Positions 11,314 through 22,115 of a stretch of DNA of 35,264 bases are shown here, one piece after another. This DNA comes from Candidatus Omnitrophota bacterium (lineage in GTDB: Bacteria; Omnitrophota; Gorgyraeia; 1-14-0-20-64-10): contig JACOVG010000031.1 in assembly GCA_016177405.1 (NCBI GenBank), forward strand, positions 1 to 35,264, given 5' to 3'. The translations under genes and the position numbers were made by a program. A model generated the notes under the pieces. The model had not been told where the DNA came from. It searched no databases and saw only the letters and a program-made list of their open reading frames with translations. The number at the start of each line of letters is the position of its first letter. The first letter of the stretch is position 1.

Positions 11314-14300
11314 GTGTTAAAGAGATCCGGCCAAAAGCCCAAAGGGGCTTTTCTATTTGCCCGCTTTTGGGCCACTTTATTAATCCTCACCCAGCTCGCC
11401 TGGGGCTTGCCCGCCAACGCTTTGTGGCGGGGCCTGCCCCCGCTTTCCGCCGATACCCTGCGCGTGGGCCAAGAGGCCGAGACCGCCGCCTCCGGTCTGG
11501 AAGAAGCGCTGACAGGGCAACCAGCCACTCTCTCCAGCCGACCAGCCGTTTCCTCGCAGCCAGAAACACCTGCCCAATCCTCTCCTCCATCTGACCAGGG
11601 GAAATCCACCTACCTCATTCTTATCCCGGCCTACAACGAGGGCCACCAGATGGAAGAGACCCTTCAGGAGATCAAACGGAACGGCTATTTGAAGCAGGTG
11701 GCCATTGTGGACGACGGCTCCGATGACGACACCGCCGAGATACTGCAGCGGTGGCAAGAGAAAGAGGGCCTGCGCGCCTTTTTTAGTCCAGCGAACGGCC
11801 GGATCATTGGGGCCTATCTCCATGCCCTGGATCAACTGAAAAAAGAAGGGCCCCTTCCAGACTACCTCATCTTGACGGATGCCGACACCTTCTTGGAGCC
11901 CTTGGCGGGCCATCAAACCCTGGAGGGGGCCATCCGCGCTTCCCTGGCAGAGATGGAAGAGAGGGGATGGGCCGCGGCCAGCCTTCCGGTAGAGCCCTGG
12001 CTTGGCCCCCGGTCGACCTGGCTGGAAAGGGTCCAAGTGGTCAGCTACCGGACACTTCATTTCATCAAGCGGCTCATGTCCTGGCGGCGGCAGCAACCGG
12101 TGATCTCCGGGGCAGGGGGCGTTTTTGACAGCCGGATCCTTCACAAGATGCTGCCCCACGTCCTGCGCGGGAAGGATCTGGCTCAAGATCTGCATCTGAC
12201 CTGGGTCCTCCAAAAGTACGGCTACTCCGTCGGGTTTCTGGAAAAGGATCTTGTGGTAAAGACCGCTGTTCCCAAAACGGCGGGCGCTCTCATTCGGCAG
12301 AGGACCCGCTGGGTTCGGGCATTCCTGCGGGTGGCGGCCAGAGAGAGATTCTTCCTCCTAGACGAACTGAATCATTTTCGGCTGTTGGGTCTCCTGGTCG
12401 GAGCGGAGCTTGCGGCCATCGGCTCCACGGTCTTTGGGACGACATGGCTTCTGGCGCGCGCCTGCACGGCTGCCGCGCGCAACCTTGCCTGGGTTGCTCC
12501 GGGGGATGCCTCTTTTTGGTCGGACGTCCTTTTGTTTCAGGATGCGGGGTCGATCGCGGGCCAACTGATGGTGGCGCTGGCTCTTGGAACAACCGGGATG
12601 ACCGGGATGGCCCTGCTGGGATCGAGGAGCCGGCTCGAGCGCCGCCAGGTGCTTGGCGCCGCCTGGCTCGTGCCGTCCTACCTCGTGGCGGCCGCCATGA
12701 TTCCGGTGGAATTAGCGGCTCTGTCTCTGACGCGAAAATTCCTTCCCGGGAAGCTCGGCCTTAGCCCTCTGTCTGTGACGAAGCCCAAACCGTCCGGGCT
12801 GGAAGAGATGGACGAGCCGCAGTTAAAGGAAAATAACGATTACGCGAAAGCCTTGCGATCGCTCCTTTCAGGAGAAAAAGGGGCGGGTCAGGTCACACCC
12901 CAAAGTGCTTGGCGGAGGAGAATCTTAAAGGAGATGGGCCCTCTGATCGAGGGGGAGGCTCTGCGAGTCTTCAACAATGAGAGGGTGAGGACCGCCGTTA
13001 TCCCCCTGGGAAGCGCCCTGAAGGGATACGCAGTGGATGACAGCGATGTGGAGTATGCGATTTATGTACTGGAAGGGGTAGAACCCTCTCTTGGGGCTTG
13101 GGAGGATGAAGGCAGAGAGATTGGAGCGGCGGCGGATCTGTTTTTGCGAAGGAAGGGAGTTAAGCCTGAAGGGCTGTTTTTTATAACGGGCGGACTGTGG
13201 AATTTCTCCGACGTCGCGCAGGGAAACTTTTCTTCTTGGCGCAAAAAGGCCATCCAGGCCGCCAACGTCAATCAAAGCGCTTTCCTTGCCTACCTTTTCT
13301 TGCCGGTGGCTTATGGTGATCCCGCCCTGGTAGAAGCGGCCCGTCGGAACGTTATCCGGTTTCTTTCAGAACTCAACCACGGTACTCAAGAACAGATTTG
13401 GAGCCAGATACAGAAGAAGTACCTCTGGATAGTAAGCCCGGATCCCGAACAGGTGTCTTACAAACTCGCCCTTCAGAGGTGGCTGGCTCGGCAAGAAACA
13501 ATTCCCAGCCCCGCAGGCGTGGAGGTATTTAACAAAAAGCGGAAAGCCAAGGTGGGGCTTCCCAATTTTCGCGAGATGCTCAAAATCTACGGTACCACCG
13601 CCGGGCTGGAGGAGGGGAAGCGGGGTGATCCACTCTGGCAGAAGACGCAAGGGGAGATCGTCGCCGGACTCCAGAGCCATCCGGGAGGGGAGTTTCGGGT
13701 GGAGGAGTTTGCCGAAACCCTTGGCTTGGCCGCCAAAACCTTGTATCGCCACCGGATCTTCAGATTGGTCAGGGCGGAGAATAAGCGTAGGAAGCCGCTG
13801 AACCCGCCCCTCGCCGCCCTTTGGGTTAGGCGATATAAGAAACCCAAGAGGCACGTCAAGTATCCTGTAGCTGCCATCCAGGGGGCGATCCGCAGTCATC
13901 CGGGGGGCTTTTTGGAGGTCAGAGAGCTTGCACAGCGAGCCGGTGTCGGCCTGACCACGCTCTACCGGCATCGCTATTACGATTGGGTTGAAGAAGAAAA
14001 CCGCCTCCGGAGAGAAGATCCTTCCCGAGGGATACCCATTAAGCTCTCCGGCAAGGGAAGGCCCCGCAACGAAGTGTCGGCGGACAAGCCCCGCCCTGCC
14101 GGAAGTCCAGTCCCAGCTGGGCTGGAGGAGGGGCCCGGGCGGTTTACGCGCAGGGGATTTTTGAAGACGGTGGGGGCTGCCGGGGCGGGTCTGGCGCTTG
14201 GTTCAAACTACCCCCTGTTTGGCCAGGAAGCGCCGCCCGGGGCGCCTGTTTCGGAAAAAGAGCTGTCTGACTGGAGCTTCCCGCTCTGGGAGCCCCACGG

Positions 14301-17300
14301 GCCGGATGAGCGGATACCGACGGATATTAAAGCGCTCGATAAAGCCATAGAAGTAATGAGGGAACGCCATCGAGAGTGGCAGAAGCGGCCGGGCCGTTCA
14401 GGACGGTTTGTCTTTTCCCAAGAGCTTGAACCATTGAAAATAAGGGATCCCGATCGCTTTGAATACGGAGTAATAGGGGTGATCACGGGCAAAGCCCAAA
14501 ACATTCGAAAAACAACGGACCCCAAAGAGAAGGCTCAGAAAAACGCGGAGCTCGTCGAGTACATCACGAGCCACGCAGGATGGCTCACTCATTTTCCGGA
14601 CGCGCTGATTGATGCCTATCAATCCATGTGGGGCGAAGAGTACCGGAAATTTGTAGAGGCGTACCGTTATGAACCGAGAGACCCCCGGGACGCCGAATCG
14701 CTGCGCCAGATCTTTTCAAGCCCACAGCGGTTGGCGCAGACGTTGGCGGTTGCGCCGTTTGTGCTTGGCCTGCAGGAGGCCGGCTACCGGCTGTACCAGG
14801 GGGTATGGTTGAGGGAACCCATCGGGCAAGTGAACTATGCCGATTTTTGGATGTTGGAGAATCTGGCGGCCGACCCCGTCGGCTCCAAGCAGGTGATAGA
14901 CCTGGCGCGAGAGCTTCGAGAGGCGCTGGGCGTTTTGGAGTTAGGCGGCGGCGTCGGAGAAGCCCTTCGCCTTCGGGAATTGGCAACGCCCGAACAGGAG
15001 AAAGAAAGGAAAGAGCTGATCGAAACTTTTCGGTGGTATGGAAGCTCTCCGTCGAGCCGGGCCGCCGGGCAGGGATTGAACGTCACCTTGGCTTTGGCCT
15101 TTGCGGAGGCGTCCCGCGAGGTTTACTTAGAGCGCTACTCCGGCGTGGCGAACCAAGGGCTTGAGCGGTTGGGCTTCTTTTTTACCAAGTTGGAGGAGCT
15201 GATCGGCAGGCCCCTGGAAGAGGAGGAAAAGAAGGATTTCGTGTCGGACAAGTTTAATCCGGGCCCCTTGGAGCTTGGCGCGATGGATCTTCTGCTGAAG
15301 GAAAAAGAGCAATGGCGCAAGGACTTCCCCTACCTGGCGCGCCGCCCAGCCAAGGTCTTGCCTTATTTATTGGAGTTTGCCTCTGACGGGAAATCCCTGG
15401 CGGTTTTTCACTGGGTTGTCCAAAGATTGGGGCCGACGGATGATGTGACGAAACTCTTGAGGTTTAGGTTCCTCGACCTAAGACGCCTGGGTTCACTCCA
15501 AGAGGTGCAAGCAAGCATTGCCGCGCTGGAGAAGAAGATCGGCCTCCGCTTCAACCAAGAAACCTGGGAGGAGGCCCTTGCGCTCACCTCCCGAGAGCCG
15601 GAGCTTATCGCCTTTCTTCAAAAGGCCCACCGAGAAACGGGATGGCGATTCACCGATCCAGGCCCCGTTCCCCTGTGGCTGTGGGTTGGGCATCAATTTA
15701 ACCGATGGGGAGACGCAGACAGGGAAACTCTCTTCTGGCAGATGATTCAACGGTTGCGTAAAGCCGGGTGGGATCCGGCCGATCCCAGCCGGGAAGTTGA
15801 GGAAAAAAACATCACAAAGTGGATGGATCCCGGAACGCCGTGGGATGAAATTGCGGTGCTGCATCAGGAAACCGGCTATCGGATTGAAATGGGTGATCCG
15901 CAGGCCTCTGGTGTGCTTGGCTACTTGAGGGATCGTCCTGACGTGAGGGAGATGGCCGCCACCCTGCACCAATTGAGCCGGGGGGCCTACCGGTATTTTC
16001 ACGGCCCCGGAGGCCACGATCCGTTTCTTGAGAAGCTGCTGAATCGGAAGGACGGAAGGTTGATCCGGGCGGTCGCGGAGGGGCTTGGGGAAGGATGGCT
16101 GACACAGGAAGACCTGGTCTTAGGCGGATCGCCAGGGACGGAATTGTTCGAGCACCTTTCCCGGATGGCCGACATCAAGGATCGCCTTGCCTTGATCGAG
16201 AGGTTCTTGAAGTTGATGGACCCGAAGCGCGGGAAGAAGGCGTTACTCGGACCCAAGATAGAGGGCTGGCTGGACGCGGGGGTGCTGGATCTCGCCGAGC
16301 GCTTCCAAAGCGAGATCGGCTGTGTGTTTGACCCCGCGGATTCACCGGCCTGGCTGGTCACGTTGGATCAAGAATGGCGTGGACTGGAAGGGACGGAAGC
16401 CGCGCGGAGGTTTAAGCGTTTGTTCTTTTTTGCGGACTTCCGGATCGGCCTGACGGAGCTCTTCAGATTCCTGGACAAATTTTCCCTAGATCCGTCAGGC
16501 GCTCTTTTACGGCTTATGGATCTGGACGCGGAAGCGGCGCTCAAGGTTTTGACGCCGAGGGGCTACCGGCTGCGCCTGGCCGACGCGGCCTTCCTTCAAC
16601 AGCTGGGGCAATCCCCGGGGTTTCTTTATGAGGTGGGGAGGGGAAGGATTCCGGTGGATCCGGATCTCTATCGAATCCGGTCGGAGTACCTGAAGCGGCA
16701 GCTTCAAGATCCCCAGGTGCAAGCCGAGCTCCACCCCATCGGCTTGAACGATCTCAACGACCCCTATTCCGAGCATGGCGGCATGATCGGTTGGCGCAAG
16801 GATGGCCGGCTGGGGTGGCTGGACCTGCCATCCTGGTTCGTTCCCATGCGTTCGGCTGCCGCCAACCTGCATTATAAGGAAAGCGCAAGGGATTTCGCCC
16901 ATGCGGGCCTTCATGATGGCGAGTGGTTTGGGGAATTCCATCTGCATGCCGTGGGAGACCCAAGACACGCGGATTCGCCCAGCGACGGTGACCTTAAAGG
17001 GGCAAAGGCCGAGCACAGAGGCATAAGCGTTCTGGTTTCAGTGACAGCGCCGGATGCCGGCGGCCGGATTGAGGTTCGGGTCAAGACGTACCGGGGAGAT
17101 TACGAGACTCCTCCCATCACAGTGGCCGACTTCTCCTTCAAGCCCGCCGGTCTGGAAGAGAGGCAGAGCGGGGCAGTGCTGGAAATCTGGCAGGGTTTCA
17201 GATCGCAGGCGCCTGCCCTTAGCGGCCCGTGGGTGGTGGTGCTGGGGCCGACGCTGGCGAAGATTCCGGCGGCGCGAACCTTGGCCGGCCTGGAGGAGTG

Positions 17301-17583
17301 GATTCGTCTGGATGAAGGGGGCGAGCAGACGGCGGAGCTGACGGCCCGCCTGGTTTTTGAGGGAACAAACCAGATCCGGTACCTGGGAGGGCTGGAGGAG
17401 GCCGGCCGATTCAAGAAAATCTCTGCCGGACTCGTGGAGGTGAGCCACTTCCCCGTCGAGAGCGCGCCGGACACCTCAAGGGTCATCGGACAAATTCTCC
17501 TTTCCTTGGGGATCCCTCCCGGCAGCTACTCGGCGGGGCTGGAGGAGTTCACCCGAGAGCTGGAGCTCTTGGAGGCGGCGTAG
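11314..17583 (+). CDS. Giant multidomain polyprotein-like protein with GLEE motifs
   Basis: This 2089-residue reading frame is unbroken and was not recognised as a known full-length family. It has: residues 1-36, a Sec-like signal (basic start, hydrophobic core, ANA|L); 98-475, a GT2 glycosyltransferase (IPAYNEG, VDDGSDDD, DAD 189-191, D292, QRTRW 329-333) with three membrane segments; about 500-740, a nucleotidyltransferase-like core (G566-S567, D578-V-E580); 780-902, two helix-turn-helix-like repeats; 943-985, a twin-arginine signal (TRRGFLK); about 990-1780, a long helical region of unknown function; 1820-1893, a JAMM-like motif (E1820, H1876-x-H1878, S1890-x-x-D1893); and a 140-residue tail. 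The pentapeptide (A/S/G)GLEE occurs at 60, 494, 763, 935, 1945, 1991, 2025 and 2074, mostly between domains. The start is GTG without a clear ribosome site. TATACT at 11299-11304 may be its -10 box. Confidence 0.85.
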   Translation: MLKRSGQKPKGAFLFARFWATLLILTQLAWGLPANALWRGLPPLSADTLRVGQEAETAASGLEEALTGQPATLSSRPAVSSQPETPAQSSPPSDQGKSTYLILIPAYNEGHQMEETLQEIKRNGYLKQVAIVDDGSDDDTAEILQRWQEKEGLRAFFSPANGRIIGAYLHALDQLKKEGPLPDYLILTDADTFLEPLAGHQTLEGAIRASLAEMEERGWAAASLPVEPWLGPRSTWLERVQVVSYRTLHFIKRLMSWRRQQPVISGAGGVFDSRILHKMLPHVLRGKDLAQDLHLTWVLQKYGYSVGFLEKDLVVKTAVPKTAGALIRQRTRWVRAFLRVAARERFFLLDELNHFRLLGLLVGAELAAIGSTVFGTTWLLARACTAAARNLAWVAPGDASFWSDVLLFQDAGSIAGQLMVALALGTTGMTGMALLGSRSRLERRQVLGAAWLVPSYLVAAAMIPVELAALSLTRKFLPGKLGLSPLSVTKPKPSGLEEMDEPQLKENNDYAKALRSLLSGEKGAGQVTPQSAWRRRILKEMGPLIEGEALRVFNNERVRTAVIPLGSALKGYAVDDSDVEYAIYVLEGVEPSLGAWEDEGREIGAAADLFLRRKGVKPEGLFFITGGLWNFSDVAQGNFSSWRKKAIQAANVNQSAFLAYLFLPVAYGDPALVEAARRNVIRFLSELNHGTQEQIWSQIQKKYLWIVSPDPEQVSYKLALQRWLARQETIPSPAGVEVFNKKRKAKVGLPNFREMLKIYGTTAGLEEGKRGDPLWQKTQGEIVAGLQSHPGGEFRVEEFAETLGLAAKTLYRHRIFRLVRAENKRRKPLNPPLAALWVRRYKKPKRHVKYPVAAIQGAIRSHPGGFLEVRELAQRAGVGLTTLYRHRYYDWVEEENRLRREDPSRGIPIKLSGKGRPRNEVSADKPRPAGSPVPAGLEEGPGRFTRRGFLKTVGAAGAGLALGSNYPLFGQEAPPGAPVSEKELSDWSFPLWEPHGPDERIPTDIKALDKAIEVMRERHREWQKRPGRSGRFVFSQELEPLKIRDPDRFEYGVIGVITGKAQNIRKTTDPKEKAQKNAELVEYITSHAGWLTHFPDALIDAYQSMWGEEYRKFVEAYRYEPRDPRDAESLRQIFSSPQRLAQTLAVAPFVLGLQEAGYRLYQGVWLREPIGQVNYADFWMLENLAADPVGSKQVIDLARELREALGVLELGGGVGEALRLRELATPEQEKERKELIETFRWYGSSPSSRAAGQGLNVTLALAFAEASREVYLERYSGVANQGLERLGFFFTKLEELIGRPLEEEEKKDFVSDKFNPGPLELGAMDLLLKEKEQWRKDFPYLARRPAKVLPYLLEFASDGKSLAVFHWVVQRLGPTDDVTKLLRFRFLDLRRLGSLQEVQASIAALEKKIGLRFNQETWEEALALTSREPELIAFLQKAHRETGWRFTDPGPVPLWLWVGHQFNRWGDADRETLFWQMIQRLRKAGWDPADPSREVEEKNITKWMDPGTPWDEIAVLHQETGYRIEMGDPQASGVLGYLRDRPDVREMAATLHQLSRGAYRYFHGPGGHDPFLEKLLNRKDGRLIRAVAEGLGEGWLTQEDLVLGGSPGTELFEHLSRMADIKDRLALIERFLKLMDPKRGKKALLGPKIEGWLDAGVLDLAERFQSEIGCVFDPADSPAWLVTLDQEWRGLEGTEAARRFKRLFFFADFRIGLTELFRFLDKFSLDPSGALLRLMDLDAEAALKVLTPRGYRLRLADAAFLQQLGQSPGFLYEVGRGRIPVDPDLYRIRSEYLKRQLQDPQVQAELHPIGLNDLNDPYSEHGGMIGWRKDGRLGWLDLPSWFVPMRSAAANLHYKESARDFAHAGLHDGEWFGEFHLHAVGDPRHADSPSDGDLKGAKAEHRGISVLVSVTAPDAGGRIEVRVKTYRGDYETPPITVADFSFKPAGLEERQSGAVLEIWQGFRSQAPALSGPWVVVLGPTLAKIPAARTLAGLEEWIRLDEGGEQTAELTARLVFEGTNQIRYLGGLEEAGRFKKISAGLVEVSHFPVESAPDTSRVIGQILLSLGIPPGSYSAGLEEFTRELELLEAA
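13654..13791 (+). repeat. SHPGG-TLYRHR protein repeat, copy 1
   Basis: Residues 781-826 of the giant protein contain SHPGG, then a Val-Glu helix, then TLYRHR, then V-x-x-EN-x-x-RR. The same pattern returns 73 residues later. The spacing and the G-x-x-x-x-TLYRHR turn look like a small helix-turn-helix domain. Confidence 0.6.
13873..14016 (+). repeat. SHPGG-TLYRHR protein repeat, copy 2
   Basis: Residues 854-901 repeat the pattern of copy 1, including SHPGG, V-x-E-x-A, a Gly turn, TLYRHR, WV and EEN-x-x-RR. About 40% of positions are identical by eye. The two copies are separated by a Lys/Arg-rich linker. Confidence 0.6.
14149..14235 (+). other. Internal twin-arginine (Tat) signal-like segment
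   Basis: Residues 946-974 of the giant protein start with the twin Arg (cgc agg at 14149-14154) in TRRGFLK, fitting the S/T-RR-x-F-L-K consensus. A weakly hydrophobic Ala/Gly core (TVGAAGAGLALG) follows, then a Pro-containing region ending FGQEA. An AGLEE pentapeptide lies seven residues before the twin Arg. Tat signals normally stand at a free N-terminus. Confidence 0.7.
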
Positions 17584-17596
17584 CACCCCTTTCCGC

Positions 17597-17602
17597 TATA
17601 AT
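17597..17602 (+). promoter_or_regulatory. -10 box of a possible leaderless rsmI promoter
   Basis: A perfect TATAAT lies here, with no good -35 at 16-19 bp. If transcription starts 7 nt after the box, the first base is A17609, the A of the rsmI ATG. Confidence 0.45.
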
Positions 17603-17608
17603 GAAGGC

Positions 17609-18301
17609 ATGGATCCCGGGACGCTGTTCATCGTGGGAACTCCCATCGGAAACCTGAGGGACATCACCCTGCGGGCGATCGAGGTGTTGAAGTCGGCGTC
17701 GGTGATCGCGGCGGAGGACACCCGGAGAACCAAGATTCTGTGCCAGCGGTATGGGATGGACCGGCCGCTGGTGAGCCTCAACGAGCACAACGAGCGAAAC
17801 CGGGCGCCGGAGCTGATTCTAAGACTGCGGGCGGGAGAATCGGTAGCGCTGGTGACCGATGCCGGGATGCCGGTGGTCTCGGACCCCGGGGCCTATCTCA
17901 TTGAGCAGGCCCAGGCGGCCGGAATTCCGGTGGCGGTCATACCGGGCCCCTCGGCGGTGACGGCGGCGCTGGCGGTTTCCGGGTTCCGGGGGGAACGGTT
18001 TCGGTTCGAGGGATTCCCGCCGCGCAAGGACAAGGCGCTCAAGGCGTGGCTGGCCTCGCTGGCCCGGGAGGAGACACCGGTGGTTTGCTTCGAGTCCCCC
18101 TTCAGACTCGTTAAAACGCTGAAGGCGGTTCGGGAGGTTTTGGGAGAGATTCCGGTGGCGGTGGCCAGGGAGTTGACCAAGCTGCACGAGGAGGTTACCC
18201 GAGGCTCGACAAGCGAGGTCCTGGCACGGTATACTGACAGGCACCCCAAAGGAGAAATCACGGTTGTTTTTCTGCCCGGGGGAGAAAAACCAAGCAATTG
18301 A
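17609..18301 (+). CDS. rsmI: 16S rRNA 2'-O-methyltransferase RsmI
   Basis: RsmI uses S-adenosylmethionine to 2'-O-methylate C1402 of 16S rRNA. The 230-residue protein has the SAM-dependent tetrapyrrole-methylase fold: FIVGTPIGNLRDITLRA, AAEDTRRTKIL, VSLNEHNE, VALVTDAGMPVVSDPGA and VIPGPSAVTAALAVSG, each typical of RsmI. It lacks the longer C-terminal extension of some family members. ATG at 17609 fits the family's N-terminus. It has GAAGG only 1 nt before it, too close for normal initiation, while TATAAT stands 7 nt upstream, so a leaderless message is plausible. lpxA follows 1 nt after its stop. Confidence 0.95.
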   Translation: MDPGTLFIVGTPIGNLRDITLRAIEVLKSASVIAAEDTRRTKILCQRYGMDRPLVSLNEHNERNRAPELILRLRAGESVALVTDAGMPVVSDPGAYLIEQAQAAGIPVAVIPGPSAVTAALAVSGFRGERFRFEGFPPRKDKALKAWLASLAREETPVVCFESPFRLVKTLKAVREVLGEIPVAVARELTKLHEEVTRGSTSEVLARYTDRHPKGEITVVFLPGGEKPSN

Positions 18302-18302
18302 A

Positions 18303-20801
<2,499 letters not shown>

Positions 20802-20805
<4 letters not shown>

Positions 20806-22115
20806 GCTCGCCCATGAAGCTTCTCATCAAGGGCGGGCACCTGGTTGACCCCTCGCAGGGGATCGACGAACCCACCGACCTTTTGATGGAAGGAGGCAGG
20901 GTCATTGCGCTGGGAAAGAACTTGAAGACCAACGGAGCCCACGTCATCGAGGCCAAGGGCAAGGTGGTCGCGCCGGGCTTCATCGATCTTCATGTGCACC
21001 TGCGCACGCCGGGCCAGGAGCACAAGGAGAACCTGACGACCGGCTCCCAAGCCGCCATCCAGGGAGGCTTCACCACGGTCTGCAGCATGGCCAACACCGA
21101 CCCGGTGGTGGACACCGGCACGGTCGTGGAATTTCTTAAGGCGGCCAATGCCAAGGTGGGATTGGTGAATCTCCTGCCCTTCGCCGCGGTCACGGTGGGC
21201 CTTCAAGGGGAGACCTTGACCGAGATGGGCGAGCTGAAGGAGCGCGGCGCGGCCGGGTTCTCCGACGACGGGGCCCCCATCATGAACGCCGGCGTCATGC
21301 GCAGGGCCCTGGAGTACACCAAGATCACCCAGCTTCCGGTGGTGGCCCACTGCGAGGACACCCATTTGAGCGCCAACGGAGTGGCCCACGAGGGCCAGGC
21401 GGCGGCCCGGCTGGGGCTGGCGGGAATTCCCTCCGAGTCCGAGACCGTCATGATCGCGCGGGACCTCCTGCTGGCGGAGGCCACCGGCGGGCGACTTCAT
21501 GTCGCCCACGTGAGCACCGAGCGGGGGGTGGAGCTGATCCGGGCCGCCAAGGCCCGGGGGGTCCTGGTGACGGCTGAGGCGACTCCGCATCACCTGACCT
21601 TGACCGATGAAGCGATGGGCACCTACGACGCTCGCTTCAAGATGAATCCGCCGCTTCGCGCCGAGCGGGATGTGAAGGCCCTCCGCGAGGGTTTGAGGGA
21701 CGGCACGATCGACGCGGTGGCCACCGACCACGCCCCCCATTCCAGGGCCGAGAAGGAAGCGGAGCTTTCGCAGGCCCCCTTTGGGGTGGTGGGCCTGGAG
21801 ACGGCCCTCGGGGTTTTGATGACCGAGCTGGTCCACCAGAAACATTTGAAGCTTTCCACCCTGATCGCGGCCATGACCCTCCGGCCGGCGCTGGTTTTGG
21901 GGATCGACCGGGGAAAGCTGACCGTGGGATCGCCGGCCGACGTGACCGTGTTCGATCCCTTGAGGGAATGGACGGTGGACCCCAGCGCCTTTCGCTCCAA
22001 GGGGGCCCATTCCCCTTTCGCGGGCTGGCGGCTTAGGTCCAAGGTGACCGATGTGGTGGTTTCTGGACGGGTGGTCTATCGGGATGAACAATTTATGAAC
22101 GGAGAGAAACGATGA
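20802..22115 (+). CDS. pyrC: Dihydroorotase, type I
   Basis: PyrC cyclises carbamoyl aspartate to dihydroorotate. The 437-residue amidohydrolase has the zinc motif DLHVHLRTPGQEHKEN (His64, His66), TTVCSMANTDPVVD, FSDDGAPI, the VVAHCEDTHL and LHVAHVSTERGVEL metal His sites, and VATDHAPHSRAEKE with the catalytic Asp. This is the longer type I enzyme usual with non-PyrI ATCases. The chosen GTG start at 20802 overlaps the pyrB stop (GTGA) and has GGAGG 7 nt upstream. An ATG four codons later (20814) is the alternative and matches the usual M-x-L-I-K-G beginning. The long open frame upstream of 20802 is a shadow of pyrB. Confidence 0.95.

Noticed and set aside
11288-11320. 10-codon leader peptide frame before the giant gene
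   Set aside because: The ATG precedes the likely transcript start and has no properly spaced ribosome site. No repeat of regulatory codons is evident.
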